NCBI GenBank assembly: GCA_963277665.1
Contig: OY728136.1
Coordinates: 807,017,123-807,081,122 of the forward strand
Direction: 5' to 3'
Length of the DNA stretch: 64,000 bases
DNA from: Viscum album
Taxonomy: Eukaryota > Streptophyta > Magnoliopsida > Santalales > Viscaceae
In this document: piece by piece, positions 1 through 11,360 of the stretch
Position numbering within the stretch: position 1 is the stretch's first letter
Layout of the letters: each line of letters opens with the position of its first letter
Position numbers and translations under genes: made by a program
The notes under the pieces: model-generated
The model's database searches: none
The model's input: only the letters and a program-made list of their open reading frames with translations
Told to the model about the DNA's origin: nothing

Positions 1-354
1 TTCGGTGTTGGCAACCAAGTCACCGAACTGGGTCTTCAAACGTATCTTGCCGACCGGGGTTTGCTCGGTGCGATCGTACCCCTGGATCCTGAGGTCGGAG
101 GGAATCAAGTCATCCTCAGATAACCCCAATCTCCAGAGCGTCCGAGTTGGAATCAGGTTAATCCCGGACCCCGTGTCGACAAGACAGCGCCGGACTTCAA
201 GGCCATTGAACTGGCCAGTGACATACAGCGGACGGATATGTCCCTGTATAGGAGGGTCTTCATCCTTACCAGAGAACGAGATAACTGCCTGACATTCGGC
301 TTCCTCGATCGTTTCGGTGTGAAAGGCCTCTGCAGCCGCAACCTCTGTCTCAAA
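1..354 (-). pseudogene. Retropepsin (aspartic protease) of the Tat/Ogre-like element, partial
   Basis: This is the polyprotein protease that would cut Gag-Pol in the virus-like particle. The minus-strand frame is open from the amber codon at 355-357 to the window edge. The catalytic triplet Asp-Thr-Gly lies at 169-177 in the motif LVDTGSGINLIP, followed by the typical hydrophobic flap-side stretch (TLWRLGL) and a second beta-rich segment ending in TPVGKIRLKTQFGDL. The active-site Asp is intact. It is in the same frame as the gag region upstream, separated only by one TAG, so it was made either as a Gag-Pol fusion through readthrough or from a frame that has since decayed. Identification is firm; the protein continues off the left edge. 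Confidence 0.85.
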
Positions 355-1713
355 CTAGAGGGGGCTTTTCAGGGCTTCAGCGAGTGCCTCGCGCATCTCA
401 GATGACATGCGCAGAGCCTCAAGGATGGAGAGCCTTGCTGGGATGTCGGCCAAGTGCTTCAGGACATCATACTTTTTGGCCAAGCGCGAGCCCCTGGTTG
501 CAGGAGGTTGCTCTGCGGTTGGTGGCATGACGGGCCTTGCCGGTTGGATCGGCGGCCGACTGGTACTTGGCGCATCTTGCTGTTCACTGGTCGCAGTCCG
601 GGAAATGGTCACCGTACTGGAGTCAGGAGGCCGAGATGGACTCGCGGCAGGGCGGAGCTGGTCGCGACGCGGCTGAGGCGGTTCTGCCTGGTCCCACACC
701 ACAAAAAGTGGCGGAGGCGAATCCGTCATCCCCGGATGAGGGGGCTGCGCGCGCTGAGCTCGGTTTTGAGCCTGCTGCCTAGTCTCAGTGGCGTGCACGG
801 CCTGGCTGGAGGTACCAACTGCTGTGCCCCGGCGACTCCTGCTGCTGCGGTTCTTCCGACGGTAGCGACGACCGGGGACACTAGGGAGGTCCACCTGGTG
901 TTCTTCAACGTCGGGAACCGAAAAGGGATTTACCAGCTCGACGGTGTTAACCGAAGCGTACCCAATACCGTCATCGGACGAATCATCCATCACCGGGCGG
1001 ATCCGAGGAGGGACCCCCATCTCCGGGGGCATGAAATCGCCGAGAGTGCGGGATAGTGGCGGAACCGGCGGGGCGCGCTCTTCCTTCTTGCGCTGCCGCC
1101 GTTTGCTCCTCTTGGAAGAGGCAGGCTGGGACGACGATGCCGAAGCAGCACCCGCAGGTTCTGGGGGCTCAGGCTGATTCAAGCGCGCACGGATGATTCC
1201 ATGGGCGCGAATGGTCGTCTTGCGGGCCATCCAGTTATTATACTTCTGGGATCCGCGGTTGGAGACCAGCTGCCATTCGTCCTCATTGCCGCTATCGTCA
1301 TCTGATCCCACGAACACGCCCGCCACTTGTGCTGGAGCAGGGCCCAACCTGATCACATTGTTGTTAATCTGGTCTTGGAGCCAGTCCTTAAACACATAGC
1401 ACCGCTGGATGGTGTGCCCCAAGGCCTGATGGTAGGGGCAGTAGCGGGGGTTATTCGTAAGATGTGCCTCCTCTGGCTTCCAACACTCAGGCTGTCGCAC
1501 AATCCTCTGCTCCAGGGCGCTCCGGAAATAACCGGGGACCTGATCCTCATGGAATGAGTAAGTCAGGTGTCGCGGGCCCCTGGGAGCGTGGTCTTGACGA
1601 GGGGCTGGAGGGGCCGGCCGAGGAGGTGGACCCTGATTATCTCGCCTGGGTTGCGGCGGTATATTACGCGGAGGGGCCGGCCGGTTCTGGGGCTGCCGCT
1701 GCTGGGCCGGGAA
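355..1713 (-). pseudogene. Gag C-terminal region with zinc-knuckle-like motif
   Basis: The segment between two in-frame amber codons (TAG at 1714-1716 and at 355-357) is open on the minus strand. Its start is Pro/Arg-rich. At 1399-1440 comes the motif YCPYHQALGHTIQRC, a C-x2-H-x4-H-x4-C finger of the type found after the gag core in Tat/Ogre elements, followed by a hydrophobic/basic segment (KDWLQDQI). The remainder is low-complexity: Ser/Arg-rich and Pro-rich linkers, then an amphipathic end (SRLAKKYDVLKHLADIPARL) just before the stop. The job would be nucleic-acid binding and linking gag to protease. There is no natural start codon near the left-hand stop, so this is part of a longer polyprotein, not a separate gene. 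Confidence 0.75.
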
Positions 1714-4700
1714 CTAAGCCCGTGGAGGCGGGTTCCTGTGAGGCTGTGGAGCTGGCCTCGCCGGCAGCAGCTCCAATGGCCTGGGGGCCTCTATCTGGGC
1801 AACAGCAGCGGGCTCAGCCCTGCTGACTCTCCTTGCAGGAATCATAGGAGGCAGCGGGTGTGCCTGGCTGGCCTGTTGCAGGGCTTCCTCAAGACGTTGA
1901 GCTTTGTCTAAGAAGTCCCTGAACCCTCCGGGGTAATTTTGAGTGATCAGGGAAGGGACCAGCTCGGTCTTGACGTTCCCGACGCACATTGTCAGCAACT
2001 GCTCCTGAGTCAATGGCATGTCAAGGGAATACGTGAGACCCTTCCATCGGGCGACGAAGTCCGCGACTCGATCATCAGGCCTCTGCTTGCACTTGAAGAG
2101 GTCTGTGATACTTGTCTTCCGGGTCGTGGAACTGAACTGGTAGAGGAACTGTCTACGGAGGTCCTCCCAGCTGGTTACCGACCCGACGGGGAGCTGGCTG
2201 TACCAGACAAATGCTGGCCCTTCCAGTGTCTGAACAAAGCAGCAAAGCTTAGCGGCCTCCTGCTGTGCCGGAGTCCCCAACATAGGCCTGCACCTCGAGT
2301 TGAAGTGGGCTAAATGTTGTGGCGGATCTCCAGTTCCGTTGAAGGGGTCGAAAGTGGGATTCCCGAATCCCGGAGGCGCCGGCATGTCATCCACCCATGC
2401 TGGGTAGGGCTTGCCGTCCGGTGGGATCGCCACCTGCCGAGTCTCCAAGGCTTCCAAGCGGGCAATGAGTGCCGCCATCGGATCGTCCGGACATGGGTTC
2501 CAGTCCTGGCGAGGATCTCTAACCATGAGCGCATTGCATGGCCCTTCAATCGGGTCGTCGACCGGGTCGTCGAACTCGGCAGCTCGTGGGATGGCGGGCG
2601 GAGCGGCCCTTGGGGCAGCGGGAGGAATCCGAGCGGGATCTCTCAGGTAGTCACGCCGCTCGGGAGGGTGTGGCGAAACATACCGCGCCCTCTTGCCGTA
2701 GGAAATGGCCTCTCTCCTGTCGGTGAACACGGCGTAATCACGGTTGCCCGGGAGAGTCTCATCGAGGAGCGGTTGTTCCGGTCCCTGCTGTCCTGGCCTG
2801 GGATCACCGTAGTCAGGCCGCCGTTCTGCAGCGCGCTCGGCGAGGAGCTGGTCAACCAGCTTCTTCAGTTCGGCGAGCTGCTGACGTAGCGTAGCCTTCT
2901 CGGGATCCTCCTCTGCCCTCTGCATGGAGGCAGATGGGTCGGCGGGCCTTATAGCCTCGCTGTGCTCTTTTCCTTTGCTGACGTTTTGGCTCAACGTCAG
3001 TGCTTCAGTGGGTGCGGGGAGCCCCAGGAGGTTTCTCTGATGACGAGTAACTCTCACTGATGGATCTGACGACGGCTTGTCTTCGGGGGGGAAGCCCCCG
3101 TCGAGAAGTTCCAAGTCGTTCCCCTCTCCCGACAGGTCAGCCATATTGACCGTTCCTGTCCCTGGGGATATACCCTCAGGGCCACCCAGCGAATCGGGCT
3201 GTCGGCGGATCACACTGAAGCGTAGGGCAGCGTACTGCCCCCATCCACGGATATACACGTGGGGAGTGGCTTCCTCGATAACTTTGCGGAGTACTTGAAA
3301 ACACTCGACGCATCGTTGTTGGAGGGCCTCGTGGTGCCCAAATGACCCGGGGTGCCGAACCGCGGGGAGCATGGCCAGGTCAATTTGACGGCACTGCTCA
3401 CCAATATCCTCCAGGTGCGCTTGACTCCCGGGGTATGGCATTTGTAGGCGGTGAAGATAGGAGCGAGTCTCCCGGAGAGTTCGGCGAAAGCATTCGAACT
3501 CATCCGGGGTGAGCGATTCGGGTGCATCAAAGCCCGGTCCTGCGACTGGCCAAAACTTCTCAGGGAAGTGGCCCTCTGCAAGGACGGTCCAGAAGCTCCA
3601 CGACTCAAACTCGGGACCCAGATCTCCTTGGTCCTCTTCAATGGCTGGGAACGGACGGGAAACTAGTAGTGGTGCCGAGGCGGGCCGCCGGGCCGACGGG
3701 CTGGCCGGCGGTGAATACGGCGAACAGGCCGATTGGCCTCCATATCCCGGGCCGCCCTCTGAGGGTGGCGGTGCCCTGGCTACCACATCACGATAGGACG
3801 GGCCGGCGAGCGAACATCCTGCCGTAGCGTCGGTGCTCGCCGGGGGTGCACTAGATCGTGGTTCGACCGTTGGCCCCCAGAAAAAGTCTCCGGCTTCTCC
3901 GATCGAGACGGAAGGCACTTCCGGAGGGGCCGGTACCAACCGCAAGTTTGATCCTTGGGGGTCTACCAGGCCCTCGTTACTCCGGATATACCTTCGGAGA
4001 GAAGCGGGGATCACATCGATCTCGCTCTCGGGGAGCACGAGGCTAACGTGCCGCATTCCTACCCCTGCCCTTGACTGGCGGGATTGGGGAAGGGGCTCTG
4101 TCGCCGAATCGTACTCCGCCTCTGAGTCAGAGAAGCAAACCGGTCGGATCTCTGTCCGGAATTCTGTAACATTCTTCCCTCGGCGTCGACGCCTTGCCTT
4201 CCTGCCCCTGGGTGGTTCTTCGGGGCAGGGCTGATCTCTGTCCTGGCGTCCTCCGGCCGCACTGGTGCTGGGGCCAAGAGGACTGGGAACCAAGGTGCGA
4301 GGGGCACCGGGACAGATATCAAAGGGGACGCGGGGAGAGATGATTCCGGGCAGGACTCCGGGTAGGGATCGGAAGGTGGGATGACCCATGCCTCCTGGAT
4401 CGGCCACACAGAGTAGATCCTGCCGGTGAATAGCGCTACCGCGAGGTGGTCCGCGGTGGCTACTGCCAGTGCCAGCAACCGGGAGAGTCGACCCAACCTG
4501 CCTTTGGGGCGGTCGGGGCCTCGATCCAGGTCGGGCATAGGAGTTCCCCTGCTCAGGATGCGCAGAGGCCTGGCAACTGGAGCCAGCAGTGGCTTGGGCC
4601 AATGCGGCCGCTGTTGCTAGAGCCCCAAGGTGGGCATCCTCTTCCGCTCGTGCCCGACGTTGGCGTCGAGACAGACGAGTCGGGATGAGCGGCGCGGGCA

Positions 4701-4731
4701 GGTGGAGAGCCCGCTCTTCGACTGGAGAGGC
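1714..4731 (-). pseudogene. Gag core region (capsid-like) of the Tat/Ogre-like element
   Basis: A minus-strand frame of about 1000 codons, closed by TAG at 1714-1716. The retrotransposon gag domain lies near its end (about 1873-2370): it starts near PTFDPFNGTGDP, has the core LEGPAFVWYSQLP and SWEDLRRQFLYQF, and ends in RDFLDKAQRLEEAL. Upstream at about 2830-2910 is a heptad-like Leu segment (LRQQLAELKKLVDQLLAER) that looks like a coiled coil for oligomerisation. The first half is long and Pro/Ser/Arg-rich with a basic block (RKARRRRRGK), which may be disordered or a nuclear-localisation signal. The frame is continuous with the segments on both sides apart from single amber codons, so the start is not here but further right. 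The function is particle assembly; the copy appears defective. Confidence 0.8.
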
Positions 4732-5226
4732 CTAGCGGCGGTGTCGCCGTGGCCTGGAGGGAGCCCTTACCGTAGATCCCTGGAGCGAATCCCGGATAGG
4801 GTGATCCCGGGCATCTTCCACCTCATCCGCATAGGGAAGGGAACTGTCAGAGCGCTCCGGGGATAAACTCCCGAAGCGATTGGACGTTGAGGTAGGCAGC
4901 GGTGCCTCCCTGCGCGGCCCTCGGGGGCGGCGGTGGTGGCGAGGCGCAGCCTCCTCAAGGTCTAGGCGAGCCATTTCCCTAGTGGGGATGACTCCCTCTT
5001 CCTCGTATCTCCGCACCAGGGTGTTGATCACCCTTCTCTGGATGACCTCCGAGGGGGAGAGAGGGCGTGACCGTCCCGCAATTGCGGCTGCCGGGACGAC
5101 CGTGGAACGGGCAGGACCGCGCGGAGTAGCCGCGTCGGTGTTTCCCCTATCCCTGCGCCAGTGGGCGGGTGGCGATCGGGCACTAGATCGGGCGACCTGA
5201 TTTCTGAAAGCAGGGAGAAGAACCCA
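4732..5226 (-). pseudogene. Gag N-terminal segment
   Basis: The same minus-strand frame as the gag core continues to the right of an amber codon (TAG at 4732-4734) and stays open until TAA at 5227-5229. The segment VRRYEEEGVIPTREMARLDL followed by Arg/Pro-rich and acidic stretches looks like genuine protein, not a shadow frame. There is no ATG before the one at about 4970 (in EMARLDL), so either translation starts there, or a start further right has been lost. It lies directly after the leader that carries the putative primer site, which suits the beginning of gag. I recognise no named domain in it. Confidence 0.55.
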
Positions 5227-5255
5227 TTAACACTGACAGGAAAAAGGAATCGACA

Positions 5256-5272
5256 ACCAACCATTAGCGCCA
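5256..5272 (-). other. Putative primer-binding site (minus strand TGGCGCTAATGG)
   Basis: On the minus strand TGGCGC stands about 12 bases after the likely LTR end (near 5285) and just before the gag leader. Plant Tat-lineage elements often have a TGGCGC-type primer site here. The following bases do not match a tRNA 3' end that I can name, so this is tentative. Confidence 0.3.
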
Positions 5273-6099
5273 CGACGCCTTCCGTGGGGGGAACCCAGGC
5301 CCTCGACGTTGCGAGACGGAGTGCCCGATTTCACTTCCCCAGCCCCTGGCGGGTAAGACTGAATGCTTGGCCGGGCAACATGCCGGTCTTCCAACACCTC
5401 TGAAAGCCATCGGTCTTTGTATCAAGGAGAAGAGATTCACGTCGGGTTCACCATTTTTCTGTTTCGGTGCGGATGTGCGTCGGGTTACGCTGTTCTGCCA
5501 GGACGCGTTCGCGCGTGCACCCGTCGACCCGAGGGGATGGGTGCGCGGCTTGTGGTCCCGCAGTCCCGCTTTCCAAGGGCGGGCGGCATCCGTCCCTTAT
5601 TCAGGGGCGTCTGCTCCTTGATCAAAACCGGGATGATGGGATGTCGGCTCCTCCTTCCATGGACGTCTCCTCGGAACTCGTCACCTAATCCGGGTCTCCC
5701 TCATAGACTTAAGAATGTTCGTGAATCTCGTTCCCGGTGCCATATCTTCATGGACACCGATTAATTACGCTGCTTCCGCCCGGACGTTCCAAGGAGTCTG
5801 GTCGGGGCAGCAACCTGCGGTGAGAAGGCCGGGTGGCTCTGGGTGCTGGGGGCGTGTCGTAACACTGCGGCTCTGCACGTCTGTCTTCCGTCCCTAATAG
5901 GGCTTCTCGAAGGCATGATGGCCTGAGGCATCCCGCACTAGGTGTGGGGAACTGTGTCACCTGAGGTTTTCCTCAGTTTCCCATGTTTAACACGGGGTAT
6001 GCCGCGAGTTTAACGTCCAGCGGGGACGGCATCGGACCGATCAACACGAAAAGTGGATCAGATGACAGAACCCCTTGCGGGGAACCTCCGACGATGGGG

Positions 6100-6830
6100 C
6101 CAGCACATGGGCGGCTTCCCAGGTAACGTGGAGTGGAGTGAAGTGGCATGACCCCACCGGGATGTGGCGGCCCGGGTAAGGATCAGGATAGATGATGGAG
6201 TGAAGAGCTTGGACCCCGGAGGGGCTTCCTACGTACCGCGCATTAGCACGGATCAAAGTCAACGTAGTTCGGGTATACAGTTTAACGTCATGCTGGACGT
6301 CGGCAAGCCGACTCACGAAGAGGTCTAGGCCGCCGGGCGGAGGATTGAACCGAACCACCTCGCACAGAGGGGGGTGGAACGGCCGGGTGGATCACATTTT
6401 CACATCATGCTGGACGATAAAAGGAGAAATGGAAAAAGGGGGGGCTGTGGGGAGGCACAGTGGAGATACACACGGGCAGTCTCCCACAGGGGCGGATTCA
6501 TAGGTGAATCGACGCAAGCGTGAACCCTGGAGGGGTCCACTGATGGACGAACCGACGTAAATACGACCGGGACGACCAGGTGGCGGGCTTGAACCTCAGG
6601 GAGGCTTCCTACATACCCTGTATAGGAGATAGGGATCAAAGTCCACGTAGTTCATTCTTCCAGGACTTACGCACTTGGGGCAGCCCGGATGCGGCGAAGC
6701 TCAGTTGGAAGGGACTTGGACCGAAAGCAGAAGACACCTCGATCCCAGTCATACCCTCTACTGGCTCCGGCAGTGGGGAGGCGCAATGGAGATACACATG
6801 TGCAGCCTCCCACGAGAAACTAGGGGTTTG
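6100..6830. repeat. Duplicated modules inside the LTR
   Basis: Two modules occur twice, about 320-380 bases apart. The first (from about 6219 and again from 6599) shares GGCTTCCTAC, then GATCAAAGTC and ACGTAGTTC. The second (from about 6449 and again from 6771) shares GTGGGGAGGC, TGGAGATACACA and CTCCCAC. Single stray copies of the 28-bp repeat unit lie in or next to this stretch at about 6281 and 6403, which suggests that the whole LTR middle grew by segmental duplication. Confidence 0.65.
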
Positions 6831-6982
6831 TAATACCCTGCCCCCGTAGGGAAAAGCCACTCCCATTAAATCGTCCCAAAAGGGGGACAATCCCGACATC
6901 CCTGCAGAGACGAGCGGGTGGGGGCCACATCCAAACCGGGGGAGACCCTGCGTGCAGAGCACGGGATCGGGTGATGCGGACG

Positions 6983-7368
6983 GTTTAACGTCTTGCCGGA
7001 CGAAGTACAGTTTAACGTCGTGTGTTGAGGACGAAGCAGTCGGTTTAACGTCTTGCCGGACGAAGTACAGTTTAACGTCGTGTGTTAAGGACGAAACACT
7101 TGGAAGTTTAACGTCTTGCAGCGCGGACGATGGGGGCTAGGCAGTTTAGCGTCGTGCAGCTTGGACATAGTACAGTTTAACGTCATGTTGGACGGATGTG
7201 CAGTTTAACGCCATGCTGGATGAATATGCAGTTTAACGTCATGCTGGACGAACGGGAAGTTTAACGTCATGCTGGACGAATATGCAGTTTAACGTCATGC
7301 TGGACGAACGGGCAGTTTAACGTCATGCTGGACGAATATGCAGTTTAACGTCATGCTGGACGTACGGT
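6983..7368 (+). repeat. Tandem repeat, ~28-bp unit, about 13 copies
   Basis: Each unit begins (C)AGTTTAACGTC and continues ATGCTGGACGAA or a variant. Left units are diverged and longer (27-37 bases); the right-hand ones are near identical and alternate between endings GAACGGG and GAATATG, so that the true period there is about 56 bases. Outlying half-units are found at about 6010, 6281 and 6403. The array lies in the R/U5 part of the LTR. Confidence 0.9.
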
Positions 7369-7510
7369 TGTCGCCGATGGGTCCGTGTCACTTCGCACGA
7401 GCCTGGAAGGCTGCACGGGAAGACAGTGCACGGTTCGGGCACCGAGGATGAGGATCATCGGGCGCCACGCAGGCGGGTACCCTCAGGGGGGTCGAGGGAG
7501 GCGACCCTGG

Positions 7511-8160
7511 CGGATTGCGCGCAAAAGAGGAGCTTTGCGCGCAAAACCGCGGGTTGGCGTGCAAAATGGCGGGCTGGCGCGCAATTGGGCCAGCGCTTCG
7601 CGCGCGGATGATTGGGATTGCGCGCACCGGGCTTCGGACAGCTCGCGGGGGCAACGGCTCATTCTCTAACGAATGGCCACTTTGAAGATGGGGGTGCGCG
7701 CAATCGGGTTGGATTGCGCGCACCCGGGGGCAATTGCGCGCAAGAGGCTTCGTTTGCGCGCAAAGGCCTTCGGGTTGAAATTTATTCAAAGGAAATGAGC
7801 CAAGGGGATTGCGCGCGAAGGCGGACCCCAAGGCTCTATTGCGCGAAAGAAAGTAGGTTACCTGAAGATCGGCATTGCGCGCGGAAGGGGTTGGATTGCG
7901 CGAACGAGCGACGCTTCGGATTCTGGCAACCTTCAAAACGTCGGGGGTCACCTTATATTTATAGGCAACCCCGGGCGCGGAATCCGGTCTCGGGCGCGCA
8001 ATTCATTTCGCGGGCGCGGAATCAGGACTCAGCGCGCAAAGGTGCCGCGCAGGCCGCGCGCGCGCAAAATAGCGCGCCGGCCCAGCGCATTGCGCGCATC
8101 CCGGGAGGATTGCGCGCCGCGACTTAACTTTGCGCGCGAGCCTCTGAAATTTCGCGCAAG
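7511..8160. repeat. Array of TTGCGCGCAA-like palindromes
   Basis: More than twenty copies of the core GCGCGC, most within (A/T)TTGCGCGCAA or a one-sided version ATTGCGCGC, are scattered at irregular spacing over 650 bases on both sides of the LTR TATA box. The palindrome is its own reverse complement, so the sites have no orientation. Confidence 0.85.
7952..7964 (-). promoter_or_regulatory. LTR TATA box (minus-strand CCTATAAATATAAG)
   Basis: The only strong TATA motif in the GC-rich LTR. It faces leftward towards gag, about 300 bases from the LTR's 5' end, giving a short U3 and a transcript start at about 7925. Confidence 0.55.
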
Positions 8161-9439
8161 TCCTCCGGGCCCTCCGAAACGTGCCTCTGACTCCAAATAT
8201 CACTTCGCTTTCCGCATCCGGAGCTTCGTTTGGGAACAACGGACTTTTCCGGCGTCTACAATTATTTAATTCACTCACCGTGTTAACATGAAAGGGAACC
8301 AAGTTCATCTGAACATATGAATGTGACAAAAATTTCAAATAATTGTTGAAATGTTTTGTCAGTGCACCAATTATAAAATTACACTATAGTAGGGATTGAT
8401 TTAGATTACGAAGTGCTCAATCAATGAAGGTATTTTGATTTTATTTTATGAATAATAAAATGGTCGTATATTATTTCTCAATTAATTTTATACTTCACAA
8501 AAAAATTACAGTACTCATGTTTCTATGTATGGTATGATATATTTTTCATTAATGATCTGAAGGAATTATCATTATAGAGAAATATTTCATATATATACAT
8601 ATAAAAAGATAATTTATATATTCAAAAATAAGTAGTTGAAAATTCAGTATATATAATGTTATAGAAAATTAAATACAATGCATTATCACTATATTACCAC
8701 TGTGTGAAAAAGAAGAAGTTGGTTGATTAATAGAGTTGAAATTATCATAAAATTATATCCATGTTGAAGATCCAAAGAGATAAAATAATTATTAATTTTA
8801 AAATGATGGACCATGATGTCATAATCAAATGGGGCAATTATATCCATCTTAAAAAAATTATTCAACCATATATCATAATAAATAGTAAAAAAATTTGAAG
8901 GAAGGCGTGGAGCTGAAGAATTAATGTAAAATATTTCTATGCTTAAATTTTATTATTATGGAATAATAATTTTGTCAATCATTTATTTGTTCCATTCATA
9001 CATGATTTGAATAAGGGGTTGTTTGAATAGAATCATAGTTTTTCATTCTATATTTATCACAAATTTTAAAATATTATAGATATTTGGATAATTATTCATA
9101 TGGGGATGGAATGAAGAGAGATATCATAGTATTTGGATATTTTTGGTTGGTGTTTTATTATATTATGGCTGATGAAAAAAATACTAATGGGATATTAAAA
9201 ACATTACTAACAAAAATATTAATGGTATAACATCATGAATTTTTTATCATTCATACTTTAGAAACATCTCTTGGAAATAATGTAATAAGATTTATAGATT
9301 ATATATTTACAAGGTTAGTACTCTTTAATTCTTATATATAGTATTTAACTATATATTTTATTGACATACATTCATTAAAATAATGATATTGTTTCATGGA
9401 ATACTACATTGAATTGTATTTCAACAGGATATGATATTT

Positions 9440-9765
9440 TTTTTGATATTTTTGTGCGGTCTAACACATTCACTTGATACAGATTTGAGTTTCACTAATG
9501 CATATCATCCACATAGAGATAGTCAATGTATGAGAAATATTTAAAACCTAAAGTATATAATGAGATCCATTTCTATATTTTACAACATTTTATGTTATTT
9601 CCCCTACCTCTATATAATCATCATTAAAACAAAATCTTTCACTTGAGAATTCAGGTCGATCCTCATGAGGTTGTCCATGTAAATTTGTTCTCACCTCCAT
9701 TATAATAAGATGATGTTTTTGAAAGAAATATATTGGGCGATGAGCTAGGAAATGAAATTTAATTG
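9440..9765 (+). pseudogene. Integrase core relic of a Ty3/gypsy element
   Basis: In the plus-strand frame over 9456-9533 one reads TDLSFTNAYHPHRDSQCMR, matching the family motif around AYHPQTDGQSERT that holds the catalytic Glu of integrase. In this copy the Gln, Thr and Glu are changed or shifted. The next stretch (RNI-NLKYIMRSI) fits the helix after the motif, and at 9708-9752 DDVFERNILGDEL fits the WDDVGDRKLVDPEL-type segment of the array copies. Stops and frame slips lie between the pieces. It is a fossil of DNA-strand-transfer enzyme, with no function left. Orientation is opposite to the array at 25-46 kb. Confidence 0.65.
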
Positions 9766-11360
9766 AAGTTTTGACCCATTTAGTAATACATAATGGAAGT
9801 AAAATTTGAGTATAAATGTTATTTTGAAAATTGAAAACTTGATCTGTTATATGATGATGTTAAGAAGGTGTATTTATGAATATATCTATTGAATATTTTT
9901 TTTATATTTTTTGGATGAAATATATATTTTTTCATAGATATATAAATCCTAATGAAATAAATGATTGTTTCTAGACTATAACGTATCACTTGCTGCTTCC
10001 AAAAAATCACTCCCATGTTGTTTATGTGTTCTATGTATATACCATGAAGAATTACATACTAGACCAATTACATTTTATAAAATTAATGGTTGTACAAAGG
10101 GTGAATTATAATTCATATAAGAAATAAAATGTAGATATTTTGGAAAATTAATAGAAAGTTCAATGAAACAAAAACAATAACATTTTCAATGGTTTAGGCT
10201 GAAACTAATAGTTTTAGAAAGCTATGTGAGAACATGAGGCTATAATGATAAATATGTATGCTCAATTGTTTACACAAAAATAGAATAACTTCTAATTTAA
10301 AATTCATTTATGTGTTTTATATTGGTAGACACAAAAAATTTATGAAATTTTTTCTTCAATGAAATTAAATTTCATTGTATGATTGTGTTGCATAAAACAT
10401 CGATTTTTAAAGAACCACAAAAAATACTAAAATTATAGAAAATTATAATTGTTCATTCCAATCCGTAAAACATGGGGTACGATTAAAAACTACCAGATAT
10501 TAAATATTAATTGTTAATTATTTTATAAAGGACATACTGATAAAAATGTACTTATTTTTTTGATTATATTATTTGAAGAATACATTATTTTTTGGAAAAT
10601 ATATTTTTATTTATTTATATAAAAAAATTATTTTTTTGGAAATATAGAAAATTTATTTATCAAAATTAACATTATTTCAATAATAAAAATATAAAAATTT
10701 ATATATAGTTATTATTTGGGATTTTAAAGAAAATATTAATTATTGATAAATACTGAAAATTAGTGGTTTTTTTAAACATCACATTCAATTAAAGAAAATA
10801 AAAAGTCATTTTTTCAAAATTTGATTCAAATATAAAAAATAGCTCATTTATAATACAATTGAAACAATATTTGTCATTATAATCTTATATATATTTAAAT
10901 TTTATAAAAATAAATTTAAACATTGTAATATATATTTATGGAAATTTACTTATTCTTCATGTGTGTGGTTTAGTTTTAAATTATATTTTGATATATAATT
11001 TAATAAAATTTTAAAAAATTGATTATATATGTTTTAATTATCATAATTAATGTGATATAATTCTTTTAACATATTTTTTTTTCAAAATGAGTAGTATATA
11101 TTTAAAATGTAATTTCAATATTTATGATTAAAGAAAGTTTATCATGGATTAAACAAACATAATGAGTAAAATGAACTATATTAATATATATTAACCTATA
11201 TATATATATTGATAATATCACCTATAAGGATGGATATATTCCCATTTAGGATACATTTGGGATGTAAAAAAAGTGTGTGCACTATAATCTATTAAAAATT
11301 CTATATATATTGTCTCTCTACTTATAAATGGAAACCCTGAAATGTCTCTTATTCACATTT

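Larger units (their letters stand above)
1..8260 (-). mobile_element. Tat/Ogre-like Ty3/gypsy retrotransposon, 5' part
   Basis: Reading on the minus strand from right to left, the sequence gives an LTR (about 8260 to 5285), a short leader, a very long gag and the start of a retropepsin. The rest of pol and the other LTR lie beyond the left edge. GC content is high and drops sharply at about 8260, which marks the insertion edge. The gag core, the C-x2-H-x4-H-x4-C knuckle followed by a basic/hydrophobic stretch, and the protease motif DTGSGINLIP fit the non-chromovirus (Tat/Ogre) side of plant Ty3/gypsy; the lineage is my inference. The right end reads TGTAGACGCC on the minus strand. A target-site duplication cannot be tested because the left end is missing. 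Confidence 0.85.
5285..8260 (-). repeat. 5' LTR of the Tat/Ogre-like element (about 3 kb)
   Basis: The minus strand starts TGTAGACGCC at 8260. The stretch from there to a TG/CA-compatible point at about 5285 is non-coding and GC-rich, and is built from internal repeats: an array of GCGCGC palindromes (7511-8160), a 28-bp tandem repeat (6983-7368) and duplicated modules (6100-6830). A TATA box lies about 300 bases into it. This order (short U3, long R/U5) suits an LTR. The right edge coincides with the drop in GC; the left edge is uncertain by about 20 bases. All plus-strand open frames in it are by-products of the base composition. Confidence 0.6.

Noticed and set aside
454..1056. Plus-strand open frame of 200 codons over the gag region
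   Set aside because: It lies opposite the real minus-strand gag frame, is Arg/Gly/Pro-rich, and has no domain.
6983..7368. CRISPR-like array (28-bp repeats)
   Set aside because: Units are directly adjacent with no unique spacers, in plant LTR sequence.
7388..7951. Minus-strand open frame of 187 codons within the GCGCGC array
   Set aside because: The repeated CAR/ARN words in the translation are just the palindrome translated; this is LTR sequence.
7500..8200. CpG island of a host gene
   Set aside because: Plants lack animal-type CpG islands, and the stretch belongs to an LTR with a TATA box facing gag.
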